Below, one piece after another: positions 15,041-23,989 of a DNA stretch of 41,128 nucleotides. Under the pieces are notes generated by a model that saw only the letters and a list, made by a program, of their open reading frames with translations, was not told where the DNA came from and did not search any database. The first letter of the stretch is position 1, and each line of letters begins with the position of its first letter. This DNA is from Ideonella sp. B508-1. Lineage in GTDB: Bacteria > Pseudomonadota > Gammaproteobacteria > Burkholderiales > Burkholderiaceae_C. The DNA lies in NCBI RefSeq assembly GCF_000333615.1, contig NZ_BADL01000084.1, forward strand, positions 1 through 41,128, in the 5' to 3' direction. The position numbers were made by a program, and so were the translations under genes.

Positions 15041-15997
15041 CTACGCCGGGCGACAGGGCGCCAGGGCCTCGGCCAGGCACTCCAGCAGCGCCCGGGTCTT
15101 GGCCGGCATCAGGCGCCGGCCGGGGAACACGGCCCACAGCGATTCGGGCGGCAGCTGCCACCCGGGCAGCAGGCGCACCAGGCGCCCCGCCTCCACCAGC
15201 GGCCGGGCCAGCAGCTCGGCGGTGGCCGTCACGCCCAGGCCGGCCGCCGCCATCTCCAGCAGCAGGGCCGGCAGGTTGGCCTGGGTGGTGCGCGCCGGCA
15301 GACCGCTCCAGACCTCCTGCCCACCCTCGGCGTCCTGCCGGGACAGCGCCCAGGGCTTGGCGGCCCGCCCGGGCATGCCCAGCAGCAGGCCGTGCGGCAA
15401 GTCGCCCTCCACCCCGGGCTCCAGCAGCTGGCGCGGGTGGGTCCAGCCGCGCGCATGGTCGGCCGCCCAGGCAGGGGCGGCATAGAGCCCGCCCTCGAAG
15501 CTGGCCAGGCGACGGGCGCCGAGCGTGGCGTCGTCGGCCAGCACCCCGCCCCGCACGGCCAGGTCGTAGTTCTCGGCCACCAGGTCGACCCGGCGGGACG
15601 ACAGGTCCAGCTCCAGGCTCACCCGGGGGTGCGCCCGGGCAAAGCCGGCCAGGGCCGGGGCCAGCACGCCCACCGCCAGGTCGGCCGGCATGGACACCCG
15701 CAGCAGCCCGCTGGGCTCGGCCCGCCGATGCTCGGCCAGGGCCAGCGTGGCGTCGGTCTGGGCCACCACCTCGCGGGCATGTTCCAGCACCGCAGCGCCG
15801 AAGTCGGTCAGGGTCAGCCGCCGGGTGGTGCGGCGCATCAGCCGCTCGCCCAGGCGTTCTTCCAGCGCCGAGAGTCGCCGCGACAAGGTGGATTTGGGCC
15901 AGCCCAGCTGGGTGGCCGCGAGGGTGAAGCTGCCGCACTCCGCCACCCGGGCAAAGAGCAGCAGGTCGGTGGGGTCCAGCCAGGGGCCGTCGGTCAT
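15041..15997 (-). CDS. LysR-family transcriptional regulator
   Basis: The protein has 318 residues, with an N-terminal winged helix (DPTDLLLFARVAECGSFTLAATQLGWPKSTLSRRLSALEERLGERLMRRTTRRLTLTDFG, about residues 8-68) and a type-2 periplasmic-binding-fold effector domain after residue 95. It is divergent from azoR, and a perfect 9-2-9 palindrome containing a T-N11-A motif sits 7 bases from its start codon. That arrangement is classic for a LysR regulator controlling itself and the divergent gene. The effector is not identifiable from sequence; a quinone, azo or electrophile signal is plausible because of azoR. Confidence 0.93.
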   Translation of the reverse strand: MTDGPWLDPTDLLLFARVAECGSFTLAATQLGWPKSTLSRRLSALEERLGERLMRRTTRRLTLTDFGAAVLEHAREVVAQTDATLALAEHRRAEPSGLLRVSMPADLAVGVLAPALAGFARAHPRVSLELDLSSRRVDLVAENYDLAVRGGVLADDATLGARRLASFEGGLYAAPAWAADHARGWTHPRQLLEPGVEGDLPHGLLLGMPGRAAKPWALSRQDAEGGQEVWSGLPARTTQANLPALLLEMAAAGLGVTATAELLARPLVEAGRLVRLLPGWQLPPESLWAVFPGRRLMPAKTRALLECLAEALAPCRPA

Positions 15998-16004
15998 GGG
16001 CTTA

Positions 16005-16024
16005 TTGTTCCATCAATGGAACAA
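16005..16024. promoter_or_regulatory. LysR operator in the lysR-azoR intergenic region
   Basis: TTGTTCCATCAATGGAACAA is a perfect palindrome (9-bp arms, 2-base centre) that includes the LysR T-N11-A core. It lies 7 bases upstream of the lysR start and 83 bases upstream of azoR, and it is the only strong dyad in the gap. Confidence 0.82.
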
Positions 16025-16107
16025 AGAAACCCATCGAACCCAATTTATCGCAGGATAGGTGGTCAATACAGTGAAGCCATCGACTTCCACTTCCCCCGAG
16101 GCTCCCC

Positions 16108-16728
16108 ATGAAACTCCTGCAGATCAACGGCAGCGCCCGCCGCGTCGAACAAGGCGCCCTCTCCACCCTGCTGGCCAATGAGCTCAGCGCCGCCCTGCTG
16201 GCCGCCCGCCCGGGCAGCCGCGCCACCGTGCGCGACCTGGCGGTGCAGCCGCACCCGGCGCTGGACGAGGCCGCCCTGGGCGCCCTCTTCACCCCGCCCG
16301 AGCAACGCAGCCCCGAACAGGCCGCCCGCGCCACGCTGGACGATCTGGCCATCGAGGACATCCAGTCGGCCGACACCGTGGTGCTGGGCGTGCCCATGTA
16401 CAACTTCGGCATCTCCAGCCAGTTGAAGAATTGGATCGACGCCATCGCCCGGGCCCGGGTCACCTTCCGCTACACCGAGCAAGGCCCCGAGGGCCTGCTG
16501 ACCGGCAAGACGGTGTACGCGGTGCTGACCCGCGGCGGCGTCCACCGCGACCAGCCCAGCGACACCATCGTGCCCTACCTGCGTGCCGCCCTGGGCTTTC
16601 TGGGCATGACCGACATCCGCTTCATCTACGCCGAAGGCCTGGCCCTGGGCCCGGAGGCGCAGGCCCGCGCCCTGGCCGAGGCCCGCGCCGAGATCGCCCG
16701 GCTGGCCGCCGAGGCCGCCACGCGCTGA
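16108..16728 (+). CDS. azoR: FMN-dependent NADH-azoreductase / quinone reductase
   Basis: A 206-residue flavodoxin-fold protein. [12 protein letters not shown] is the phosphate-binding loop region, [18 protein letters not shown] the FMN-binding loop, and TRGG (about residues 145-148) the second isoalloxazine contact, all as in AzoR/AcpD. The enzyme uses NADH to reduce quinones and azo bonds by two electrons, protecting against electrophilic quinones. It is divergent from the LysR regulator and followed 44 bases later by a pirin-family gene, a pairing that suggests a joint quinone-stress response. Length is normal for the family. Confidence 0.93.
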   Translation: MKLLQINGSARRVEQGALSTLLANELSAALLAARPGSRATVRDLAVQPHPALDEAALGALFTPPEQRSPEQAARATLDDLAIEDIQSADTVVLGVPMYNFGISSQLKNWIDAIARARVTFRYTEQGPEGLLTGKTVYAVLTRGGVHRDQPSDTIVPYLRAALGFLGMTDIRFIYAEGLALGPEAQARALAEARAEIARLAAEAATR

Positions 16729-16772
16729 GCCCAGCACCTTCCCGCAGAATCACCGTCCAACGGAGAGACACC

Positions 16773-17651
16773 ATGAGCACCCCGATCCCCAGCAGCACCG
16801 TCCTGCACCCCCGCGCCGTCGAGCGCCTGGTCACCGGCGTGGCCACCCAGGATGGCGCCGGCGTCAAGCTCACCCGCGTGCTCACGCACGAGCTGCAGCG
16901 CCGCCTGGACCCCTTCCTGATGCTGGATGCCTTCGGCTCGGACGAGGCCGACGACTACATCGCGGGCTTTCCCAACCACCCGCACCGCGGCTTCGAGACG
17001 GTGACCTACATGATCGCCGGGCGCATGCGCCACCGCGACTCGGCCGGCCACGAGGGCCTGCTGGAGAACGGCGGCGTGCAGTGGATGACCGCCGGCCGCG
17101 GCCTGATCCACAGCGAGCTGCCGGAGCAGGAGGAAGGCCGCATGGAAGGCTTCCAGCTCTGGCTGAACCTGCCGGCCAAGGACAAGATGATCCCGGCCTG
17201 GTACCGCGACATCCCGACCCAGGCCATTCCCGAATGGCAGGGCGAAGGCGTGACCGCGCGGGTGATCGCCGGCCGCACGCAGGGGGTGACCGGCGCCATC
17301 GAGCGCGAGCACACCGAGCCGCTGTACCTGGACCTGCACCTGGCGCCCGGCGCCTCGTTCAGCCAACCGCTGGACCCGGTGTTCAACGCCTTCGTCTACC
17401 CCTACCGGGGCCGCGTGGTGCTGGGCGCCGAACCGCGCGAGGTGGCCGCCGGCCGCATGGCCATCCTGGCCAACACCGCGGGCAGCGATGGCATCACGCT
17501 GCAGAACCCGGGGCCGGAGGAAGCCCGCGTGCTGCTGATCGCCGGCCGGCCGCTGGGCGAGCCCATCGCCCAGTACGGCCCCTTCGTGATGAACACCCAG
17601 GACGAGGTCTTCCAGGCGGTGGCCGACTTCCGCGCCGGCAAGATGGGCTGA
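16773..17651 (+). CDS. Pirin family protein
   Basis: A bicupin of 292 residues with the pirin metal site HPHRGFETVTYM (two histidines near residues 69 and 71) and GRGLIHSE (His and Glu near 113 and 115). It is followed by the FQLWLNLPAKDKM signature and the C-terminal cupin. Bacterial pirins of this type can act as quercetinase-like or quinone-handling enzymes. The ATG at 16773 has GGAGA 8 bases upstream. The gene lies 44 bases behind azoR with no terminator between, so an azoR-pirin operon under LysR control is likely. A strong terminator follows. Confidence 0.93.
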   Translation: MSTPIPSSTVLHPRAVERLVTGVATQDGAGVKLTRVLTHELQRRLDPFLMLDAFGSDEADDYIAGFPNHPHRGFETVTYMIAGRMRHRDSAGHEGLLENGGVQWMTAGRGLIHSELPEQEEGRMEGFQLWLNLPAKDKMIPAWYRDIPTQAIPEWQGEGVTARVIAGRTQGVTGAIEREHTEPLYLDLHLAPGASFSQPLDPVFNAFVYPYRGRVVLGAEPREVAAGRMAILANTAGSDGITLQNPGPEEARVLLIAGRPLGEPIAQYGPFVMNTQDEVFQAVADFRAGKMG

Positions 17652-17683
17652 CGAGGTCCGGTTCGAATCGGATCGGCACAAAA

Positions 17684-17707
17684 AAAGCCACCCCGAGGGG
17701 TGGCTTT
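17684..17707. terminator. Bidirectional Rho-independent terminator
   Basis: AAAGCCACCCC and GGGGTGGCTTT pair perfectly around a GA loop, with an A-run on the left and a T-rich tract on the right. It lies between the convergent pirin and DUF4397 genes and can end both transcripts. Confidence 0.9.
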
Positions 17708-17733
17708 CTGTTCTGCGCGCGGCAGGGAGGCGA

Positions 17734-19056
17734 TCAACGCTCCTGCAGCAGCAATGCCGTGGGGGTGTTGTTTGCGGCGGTGTCGAGCACAAACATCGTG
17801 TACACCTTCCCAGAGGCCAGGGACACCCCATCGGAGGCCGTCGTGCTGTAGATGGTCGCGCCGGTTCCAGGCACCGTCACGGCGATCACCGCATTGGACA
17901 CGGCCGGCTTGCTGACATAGGTCGAGGTCGAGCTGGACGCATACTGCGTGGGCGCGAACGGCACCCCGCTGAACAGGGCGTTCAGGCTCACCGTGAATGT
18001 CAGGGTGTAGCTGGCCAGGCTGTCGGAGGCGTGGATCACGCGGATCTTGTAATTGCCGGACGTGGTGGGCAAACGGTTGTCATCGGTCACCACCGTCACC
18101 TTGGCGTCGGACACCGAGTTGCCCGTGACGATCAGGGTGGTATCGGACCCGGCCGCCAGGGTGATCGAGCTGCTGCCCAGCGAGTTGCCGCCCACCGAGG
18201 CATTGACGGCGTAGGTCCCTGCGTTCACCAGAACGTAGGGGCTCTGCACCGCCGGCGACGCCGTCGTGGGAAGGATCGTGTTCGCGCCCAGGGACAAAGC
18301 CACCGTCTGGCCGCCCGCCATGGCCGAGATCACCCGCACCCGCGCCTGGGTGTTGAGATACGGGGTCGCATTGCCCTGCTGCTTCAGCAGGATGCTGTCC
18401 ACCAGGACGCCACCGCTGGTCGGGGTCACCACCAGGTTGTAGACCCCCGTGCTGTCGAACGACACGCCATCCACGTCCAGGAGCAGGGTGGTGGTGTCGC
18501 CTGCGGCGGTGATGCGCAAGCGGTAGGTGCCCGTCGCCACCGTGCCGTATGCGGTGCTGGAGCCCGCGCCCACAGCGGCCTGCACGGGCGTGGACGAAGC
18601 CAGATCATCGCCCGAGGCAGTCAGGTAGACGTCCACCGAGCCGGCATCCGAGGCCGCGTTGACCACCCGGAAAGACATCTTGCCGCTGTCGGCAGCGTCC
18701 TCTTCCTCGGTGATCAGCGCCGACTTCAGGGCCCCCGCCCAGCCGTAAGCCACCACGGTGTAGTGGGTGTCCTTGCTCAGGGTGCGCGAAGTGGTGATCA
18801 GCTCGGTGCTGGAACCGGTCGCGGTCAGGGCCATCGAGAACGAGCCGGCATCATTGCCTGCATAGCCACTCACGGAACCATAGGCCACGCCACTGCACTT
18901 CAGGGAATCGTTGACGTACAGATCCAGGCTGCCGTAACCGGGACTGGCGTTCAGCAGGCGCACCTGGGCGTTCCCGCTGTTGTTGCCGCCGCAGGCAGAC
19001 AGAACGCCGGTCAAGGGGAGGCCGGCCATCAGGCCAAGCAGGGTTCTTTTCTTCAT
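17734..19056 (-). CDS. DUF4397 lipoprotein
   Basis: A 440-residue lipoprotein. The signal MKKRTLLGLMAGLPLTGVLSAC has a lipobox LSAC with the acyl cysteine at residue 22. The mature part contains two DUF4397-type units: VRLLNASPGYGSLDLYVND... (about residues 32-130) and FRVVNAASDAGSVDVYLT... (about 140-245), with later RVISA and RVIHASDS copies. The protein is rich in Ser, Thr, Gly and Val and has beta-sandwich character. It is probably anchored to the outer membrane or exposed; the function of this domain is unknown. The ATG at 19056 is fixed by the lipoprotein signal. Confidence 0.87.
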   Translation of the reverse strand: MKKRTLLGLMAGLPLTGVLSACGGNNSGNAQVRLLNASPGYGSLDLYVNDSLKCSGVAYGSVSGYAGNDAGSFSMALTATGSSTELITTSRTLSKDTHYTVVAYGWAGALKSALITEEEDAADSGKMSFRVVNAASDAGSVDVYLTASGDDLASSTPVQAAVGAGSSTAYGTVATGTYRLRITAAGDTTTLLLDVDGVSFDSTGVYNLVVTPTSGGVLVDSILLKQQGNATPYLNTQARVRVISAMAGGQTVALSLGANTILPTTASPAVQSPYVLVNAGTYAVNASVGGNSLGSSSITLAAGSDTTLIVTGNSVSDAKVTVVTDDNRLPTTSGNYKIRVIHASDSLASYTLTFTVSLNALFSGVPFAPTQYASSSTSTYVSKPAVSNAVIAVTVPGTGATIYSTTASDGVSLASGKVYTMFVLDTAANNTPTALLLQER

Positions 19057-19408
19057 TCGAAGGTCCAGTCTCTGACAGACAAATTGATTCAGGGGCTCGC
19101 TCGGGCGGGAGATTGTGAGGCGGCCTGCATTGCTGGCCTGTTGCCATCTGCAAGGTGCCGGTGAACCGGCCGCCCACCCAGGCCCGGCCCCACCTGTGGC
19201 GCACATGATAGTCGCAAGCCAGGACGCGCTTCCAGCGCGCCCAGTGCCGCTGCCGGCATCCCCCAGACAGATCCTCGGGACGCGGCAAAGTTCACGACAG
19301 GGCCTGTGGGCCGCGCGCCGCAACCCTTCAGTTTCCGGCACAGTGTGCCCATGCCTTCGGGAGAAGGCCCGGCTTGTCGGCCGGACACCGCCGCACAGGA
19401 GCCTGACC
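19057..19408. other. Intergenic region without a recognisable gene
   Basis: These 352 bases separate two divergent genes. I see no convincing gene, RNA or terminator here. It should contain the promoters of the DUF4397 lipoprotein (left) and the 122-residue protein (right). CAGGAG near 19397 is the ribosome site of the right-hand gene. Confidence 0.5.
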
Positions 19409-19777
19409 ATGCTGATCTCGCCCGTTCCCGCCACACCGGTCGCCCCGGTGCAGCCCGCCCGTCCCAGCCCGGTGCCCGTGCAGGGCGTGGCCTCGGTCGA
19501 GCCCGTGTCACCGGTGGCCGATGCCAACGAGCACCTGAGCCAGGAACTGGACGAGGCCTTGCACGCCATGGACAGCCTGCGCAGCCAGCTGGCCGCCAGC
19601 CAGGCCCGGCTCAGCGCCGCCTCCCGTTCCGTGGCCCAGCAGGCCCGGCAGGCCGCCCCCACCCCCACCGAAGGGGGCGACACCGATCTGGGCACCGGCA
19701 GCCGCCGCTACCTGGCGCAGAGCGCGCTGAACCAGGCACTGCAGGCCCAGCACAGCGCGCTGTCGATCAGCGCCTGA
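19409..19777 (+). CDS. Small Pro/Ala/Gln-rich protein, function unknown
   Basis: The protein has 122 residues and no recognised family. The first 35 residues are proline- and valine-rich (MLISPVPATPVAPVQPARPS). A predicted helix or short coiled coil (about residues 45-82, SQELDEALHAMDSLRSQLAASQARLSAASRSVAQQARQ) and a glutamine-rich helix near the C-terminus (RYLAQSALNQALQAQHSAL) follow. AGGAG lies 7 bases before ATG 19409. There is no signal peptide. The codon pattern looks coding, and the gene has its own ribosome site. It runs convergent with the M13 peptidase gene. Confidence 0.65.
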   Translation: MLISPVPATPVAPVQPARPSPVPVQGVASVEPVSPVADANEHLSQELDEALHAMDSLRSQLAASQARLSAASRSVAQQARQAAPTPTEGGDTDLGTGSRRYLAQSALNQALQAQHSALSISA

Positions 19778-19804
19778 CCCCGTCCGGCGCCGACCCGCCG
19801 CGCA

Positions 19805-21916
19805 TCACCAGATGCGGATGCGGTCCTGCGGCGCCTTGTACATCTTGTCGCCCGGTTTCAGGCCGAAGGCCGCCTCGAAGCCGTCGTGGTTCATCACCGT
19901 GCCGTTGGCGCGGAATTCCGGCGGCGAGTGCGGGTCGGCCGTCAGCAGGCGCAGCTGCAGTTCCTCGCGGTACTTGGAGCGCCAGGCATGGGCGAAGCTG
20001 TAGAAGAAGCGCTGCTCGCCGGTCAGGCCGTTGATCACGGGCGGCGTCGCGCCGTTGAGTGACAGCTTCCAGGCCTTGTAGGCGATCTGCAGCCCAGACA
20101 GGTCGGCGATGTTCTCGCCCAGGGTCAGCTGGCCGTTGACCTTGTGACCGGGCAAGGCCTCATAGCCCGCGAACTGGGCCACCAGCCGCTGGCCCAGGGC
20201 CGCGAAGGCCTTGGCGTCCTCCGGCGTCCACCAGTTGTCCAGCTTGCCGTCGCCGTCGTACTGCGAGCCCTGGTCGTCGAAGCCGTGGCTGATCTCGTGG
20301 CCAATGATGGCGCCGATGGCCCCGTAGTTGGCCGCGTCATCGGCCGCCATGTCGAAGAAGGGCGGCTCCAGGATGGCGGCCGGGAAGACGATCTCGTTCA
20401 TCGCCGGGTTGTAATAGGCATTGACCGTCTGCGGAGTCATCAGCCATTCGCTGCGGTCCACCGGCTGGCCCAGCTTGGCCGCCACGCGCTTGAAATCGAA
20501 GTGGCCGGCCCGCTCGGCGTTGCCCACCGGGTCGCCGTCCTTGACGGTCAGGCCGCCGTAGTCGCGCCACTTGTCCGGGTAGCCGATCTTGGTGGCGTAC
20601 TTGGACAGCTTCTCGCGCGCCTTCACCTTGGTGGCCGGACTCATCCAGGTCAGGCCGTCGATCGAGTCGCCGTAGGCCTTGAGCAGATTGGCCACGAGCA
20701 CCTGCATGCGGGCCTTGTGGTCGGCCGGGAAGTAGCGGGCCACGTACTGCTGGCCGACCGCCTCGCCCAGCGCGCCGTCCAGCGCGTCGATGCCCTGCTG
20801 CCAGCGCGCCCGGGGCTGCTCGCTGCCCGACAGCGCCTTGTCATGGAAGGCGAAATAGGCATCCCGCCAGGGCTTGGCCAGCAGGTTCGCGTTGGCGTCC
20901 ATCACCCGAGCCCGGAAGTAGAGCTTCCAGGTGGCCACCGGCACCTCGTGCACGGCCTTGGCCACGGCCTGGGCGTAGTCGGGCTGGGAGACGTTGAGCC
21001 GCTGCAGCGCAGACATCTCGGCCGCAGCGAAGAAGGCCTGCCAGTCCAGGCCAGGGGCCTTGGCCGCCAGCTGGGCCCGGGTCATCGGGTTCCAGGTCTT
21101 CTGGGCGTCGCGGTTGGCCACCTCGGTCCACTGGGCCTTGGCCAGGCGGGTCTCGAACATCAGCACATCCCGCGCCGAACGGGCCGCGTGCTTGCGGTCA
21201 CCGTCCAGGCGGAACAGGGTCTGCAGGTAGGACAGGTAGGCCGCGCGGGCCTGGGCCATGCGCGGGTCCTTGGACAGGTAGTACTCGCGGTTGGGCAGGC
21301 CCAGGCCACCCTGCCAGGTCAGCGGCAGGTTCATCGTCGGGGCCTTCTGGTCGGGCTGCACGTCCAGCGCGAGCGGCAGCGAGAGCACCCCCTGCATCCG
21401 GCCCATGTAGCGCGTCACGTCGGCGGGCTTGCGCAGCTGCTGCACCTGGGCCAGCAGGGGCTGCAGGGGCGCCTTGCCGGCCTTGTCCATGGCGGCCTCG
21501 TCGGTGAAGGCGCGGAAGTAGGCGGCGATCTTCTGCTCGTTGCTGCCGTCCGGGTAGTGGCCCTTGGAGAGCTCCTCCACCAGGGTGTGCACCCGCGCAT
21601 CGGCCCGATCGGACATGATCGAGAAGTTGCCATAGGCTGACTTGTCGGCGGGAATGGGAGTGTCCTTCAGCCAGCCACCGTTGGCGGCGCGGAACAGGTC
21701 GTCCTGCGGCCGGACCGACAGGTCTTCGCCGCTGCGGTCGAAGGTGAAGGCGGAGGCGGCCCTGGCCGCAGCCAGGGCCGGAGCCGGTGCGGCGGCAGGC
21801 GCCACCGCGACCGGGGGGGTGCTGGAGACGGCACCGGCGGCGGCGCCGGGCGTGGTGCAGGCCGGCAAGGTGCACAGGGCCAGCACGGCCAGGGAAAGAG
21901 AGGACAGCTTCAGCAC
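19805..21916 (-). CDS. M13 family metallopeptidase lipoprotein (neprilysin/PepO type)
   Basis: A 703-residue protein with signal MLKLSSLSLAVLALCTLPAC and a lipobox cysteine at residue 20. The M13 zinc site is GHEISHGFDDQG near residue 540, with the third ligand in GENIADLSGLQIAYKAW (ExxxD). The substrate-binding NAYYNPAMNEIVFPAAILEPPFF block precedes the zinc site, and a normal family C-terminus (KPGDKMYKAPQDRIRIW) ends it. It should degrade small peptides in the periplasm or at the outer membrane. A conserved N-terminal region (DRSGEDLSVRPQDDLFRAANGGWL) confirms full length. Confidence 0.95.
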   Translation of the reverse strand: MLKLSSLSLAVLALCTLPACTTPGAAAGAVSSTPPVAVAPAAAPAPALAAARAASAFTFDRSGEDLSVRPQDDLFRAANGGWLKDTPIPADKSAYGNFSIMSDRADARVHTLVEELSKGHYPDGSNEQKIAAYFRAFTDEAAMDKAGKAPLQPLLAQVQQLRKPADVTRYMGRMQGVLSLPLALDVQPDQKAPTMNLPLTWQGGLGLPNREYYLSKDPRMAQARAAYLSYLQTLFRLDGDRKHAARSARDVLMFETRLAKAQWTEVANRDAQKTWNPMTRAQLAAKAPGLDWQAFFAAAEMSALQRLNVSQPDYAQAVAKAVHEVPVATWKLYFRARVMDANANLLAKPWRDAYFAFHDKALSGSEQPRARWQQGIDALDGALGEAVGQQYVARYFPADHKARMQVLVANLLKAYGDSIDGLTWMSPATKVKAREKLSKYATKIGYPDKWRDYGGLTVKDGDPVGNAERAGHFDFKRVAAKLGQPVDRSEWLMTPQTVNAYYNPAMNEIVFPAAILEPPFFDMAADDAANYGAIGAIIGHEISHGFDDQGSQYDGDGKLDNWWTPEDAKAFAALGQRLVAQFAGYEALPGHKVNGQLTLGENIADLSGLQIAYKAWKLSLNGATPPVINGLTGEQRFFYSFAHAWRSKYREELQLRLLTADPHSPPEFRANGTVMNHDGFEAAFGLKPGDKMYKAPQDRIRIW

Positions 21917-22074
21917 GGATCGCTTCCTGAACAGGTCGGTTCGTGAAGACCCGGCCCGCGCTCTTGACGCTCCCGCCGGGTCGGCGAAAGGGTCAGACTA
22001 CCATGCAGAAGCGAAGTTCAAACCCCGTGGCTTCCATTCGAAACAGGGTCGCCTTAGGGGGCTGACGCCCGGGC

Positions 22075-23349
22075 TCAGGCGGCCTGGGCGTCGGCCTGCA
22101 GCAGGCTTTCCAGGCAGTGCTCGTGGATGCCGTAGAAGGCCTTGATCTCGGCGATCTGCCCCAGCACCTGGGCGCGTCGGGCCTCATCCACCCGGCTGCC
22201 CGCGGGGCGGCGCACCGCCAGGATCATCTTGTTCTTGCTGGTGTGCTCCAGGGCCACGAACTCGAAGACCTGGGCGTCGTAGCCGTGGGCCTCCAGCAGC
22301 AGGGCACGCAGGCTGTCGGTCACCATCTCGGCCTGCTGGCCCAGGTGCACGCCGTGCTGCAACATGGGCTTGAGCAGCGGCGGCAGCTGCATCTGCGGCC
22401 GGATCTGCTTGTGGCAGCACGGCGCGGTCAGGATGATGGACGCGCCGGCGCGGATGCCGGTGTGCAGCGCGAAATCGGTGGCCGTGTCGCAGGCGTGCAG
22501 CGCCACCATCACGCCCAGGTGTTCGGGCACATGGCTGCGCACATCGCCGCAGACGAAGGACAGGCCGGCCATGTGCCGGCGCAGCGCCGCCGCATTGCAC
22601 AGGTTCACCAGGTCCTCGCGCAGTTCCACCCCGGTCACGCTGGCTTGCCAGCCGCGGGCCTGCGTCAGGTGCTGGTGCATCGCAAAGGTCAGGTAGCCCT
22701 TGCCGGAGCCGAAGTCCACCACACTCACCCGGCCGTCGCGCGGCTGCAGCCTGGCGGCCTCCAGCGCGTGGTCCAGCACCTCGACGAACTTGTTGATCTG
22801 CTTCCACTTGCGCGCCATGGCGGGCACCAGGCGGTGCTGGGCGTCGGTCACGCCCAGGTCCTCCAGAAAGGGCAGGTCCAGGCTCAGGAAGCGGTGCTTC
22901 TCGCGGTCGTGGCCGGTGGCCGCGGCTTTCGGCGCACCGGCCTGTTGCAAGGTCTTGCGCGTGACGCCGATGCGCCCGCGCTTGCTCACCATCAGCTGCC
23001 ACTCCTCGGTGGTGGTGAACAGGTGGGCGTGGCTGAACTCGGTGCCCAGCATGGCCTGCACCGCGGCCAGGCCCTCGGCCAGCGGCGGGTTCTTGGTGAT
23101 GTCGCGGGTGGCGTGGTGGTACAGCAGGCTCAGGCAGGGCTGACCACGCAACACCAACGGGCGGGCCATCACCCGCACCAGGTCCGAGCCGCTGCGCCGC
23201 GGCTTGCCCAGCACCAGCTTGACGCAGCGCTGCTCGGCCAGGCTGGCCGAGAGGGCGTCGAAGAAGCGGTCGCGCCGGGCCAGCTCGGCCAGGGCGTCAG
23301 GGGCATCGGACAAGGTGGTGGCGGTGTCGTCCGCGGCATCGGTGCTCAT
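22075..23349 (-). CDS. SAM-dependent methyltransferase (Methyltransf_32 type)
   Basis: A 424-residue protein. An N-terminal region of about 200 residues contains VKLVLGKPRRSG...VMARPLVLRGQPCLSLLYHH and a cysteine-free RKTLQQAGAPK segment. It precedes a class I methyltransferase domain with motif I VVDFGSGKGYLTFAMHQHL (about residues 222-240), GVELREDLVNLCN, CGDVRSH, VALHACDTATDFAL and TAPCCHKQI. The ALHACDTAT...CCHKQ pattern is that of the METTL25/RRNAD-like Methyltransf_32 group, whose bacterial substrates are not established. The start at 23349 is the first ATG consistent with the conserved region. The gene may share a transcript with the response regulator upstream (34 bases). Confidence 0.85.
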   Translation of the reverse strand: MSTDAADDTATTLSDAPDALAELARRDRFFDALSASLAEQRCVKLVLGKPRRSGSDLVRVMARPLVLRGQPCLSLLYHHATRDITKNPPLAEGLAAVQAMLGTEFSHAHLFTTTEEWQLMVSKRGRIGVTRKTLQQAGAPKAAATGHDREKHRFLSLDLPFLEDLGVTDAQHRLVPAMARKWKQINKFVEVLDHALEAARLQPRDGRVSVVDFGSGKGYLTFAMHQHLTQARGWQASVTGVELREDLVNLCNAAALRRHMAGLSFVCGDVRSHVPEHLGVMVALHACDTATDFALHTGIRAGASIILTAPCCHKQIRPQMQLPPLLKPMLQHGVHLGQQAEMVTDSLRALLLEAHGYDAQVFEFVALEHTSKNKMILAVRRPAGSRVDEARRAQVLGQIAEIKAFYGIHEHCLESLLQADAQAA

Positions 23350-23383
23350 GCCGCGATTGTCCGTCAGCCCCCGGAGCGCCGCC

Positions 23384-23989
23384 TCAGCGCAGTTGCGCCA
23401 GCAGGGTGGCCACCTCCGCCGCCGAACGCACACCCAGCTTGGAGAACACCTTGGCCCGGTGCACCTCCACCGTCCGCACCGAGATGTGCAACTCGTCGGC
23501 AATGACCTTGTTGAGCTTGCCTGCGGCCACCCGCTGCATCACCTCGCGCTCGCGCTCGGACAGGCTGGCCAGGCGCGCGGTGGCCTCGTGGCCAGCGGCC
23601 TGGTCGGCATGCTGGGCGGCCTCCACCGCCAGCGCCTTCTGCACCCGCTCCACCAGCGCGTCGTCGCTGAAGGGCTTCTCCACGAAATCGAAGGCGCCCT
23701 TCTTCAGCGCCTCCACCGCCATCGGGATGTCGCCATGGCCGGTCAGGAAGATTACCGGCGCCCGGAAGCCCTGCGCCATCAGCTCGTCGTGCAGCTGCAG
23801 GCCCGACATGGGCTCCATGCGCACGTCCAGCAGCACGCAGCCGCGCAAGGGGCCCGCCGCCAGAGCAGACAGGAAGCTCGGCGCGTCAGGATAGGCCGCC
23901 GTGCTCAGTCCGTGCGACTGCAGCAGAAAGCCCAGCGCATCGCGCACCGCGGCCTCGTCATCGACCAGGTGCACCATCGGCATCGTCAT
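23384..23989 (-). CDS. dctR: FixJ-type response regulator of the dicarboxylate system (DctR-like)
   Basis: A 201-residue protein. The receiver domain (MVHLVDDEAAVRDALGFLL...) has phospho-acceptor D in CVLLDVRMEPMSG, T in FLTGHGD and K in FVEKPFSDD, and is followed by a LuxR/FixJ-type helix-turn-helix (LSEREREVMQRVAAGKLNKVIADELHISVRTVEVHRAKVFSKL). ATG 23989 has GGAG 9 bases upstream and overlaps the kinase stop by 32 bases, so the two are translationally coupled. It is adjacent to a TRAP dicarboxylate transporter, as in the DctSR-DctPQM arrangement of Rhodobacter, hence the name. Its probable sites are the TGTGGA-N2-TCCACA palindromes before the two dctP genes. Confidence 0.88.
   Translation of the reverse strand: MTMPMVHLVDDEAAVRDALGFLLQSHGLSTAAYPDAPSFLSALAAGPLRGCVLLDVRMEPMSGLQLHDELMAQGFRAPVIFLTGHGDIPMAVEALKKGAFDFVEKPFSDDALVERVQKALAVEAAQHADQAAGHEATARLASLSEREREVMQRVAAGKLNKVIADELHISVRTVEVHRAKVFSKLGVRSAAEVATLLAQLR

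Noticed and set aside
17660..17680. tRNA-like T-arm sequence GGTTCGAATC after the pirin gene
   Set aside because: The flanking stem does not pair correctly and there is no D-arm, anticodon arm or acceptor upstream, which is coding sequence.
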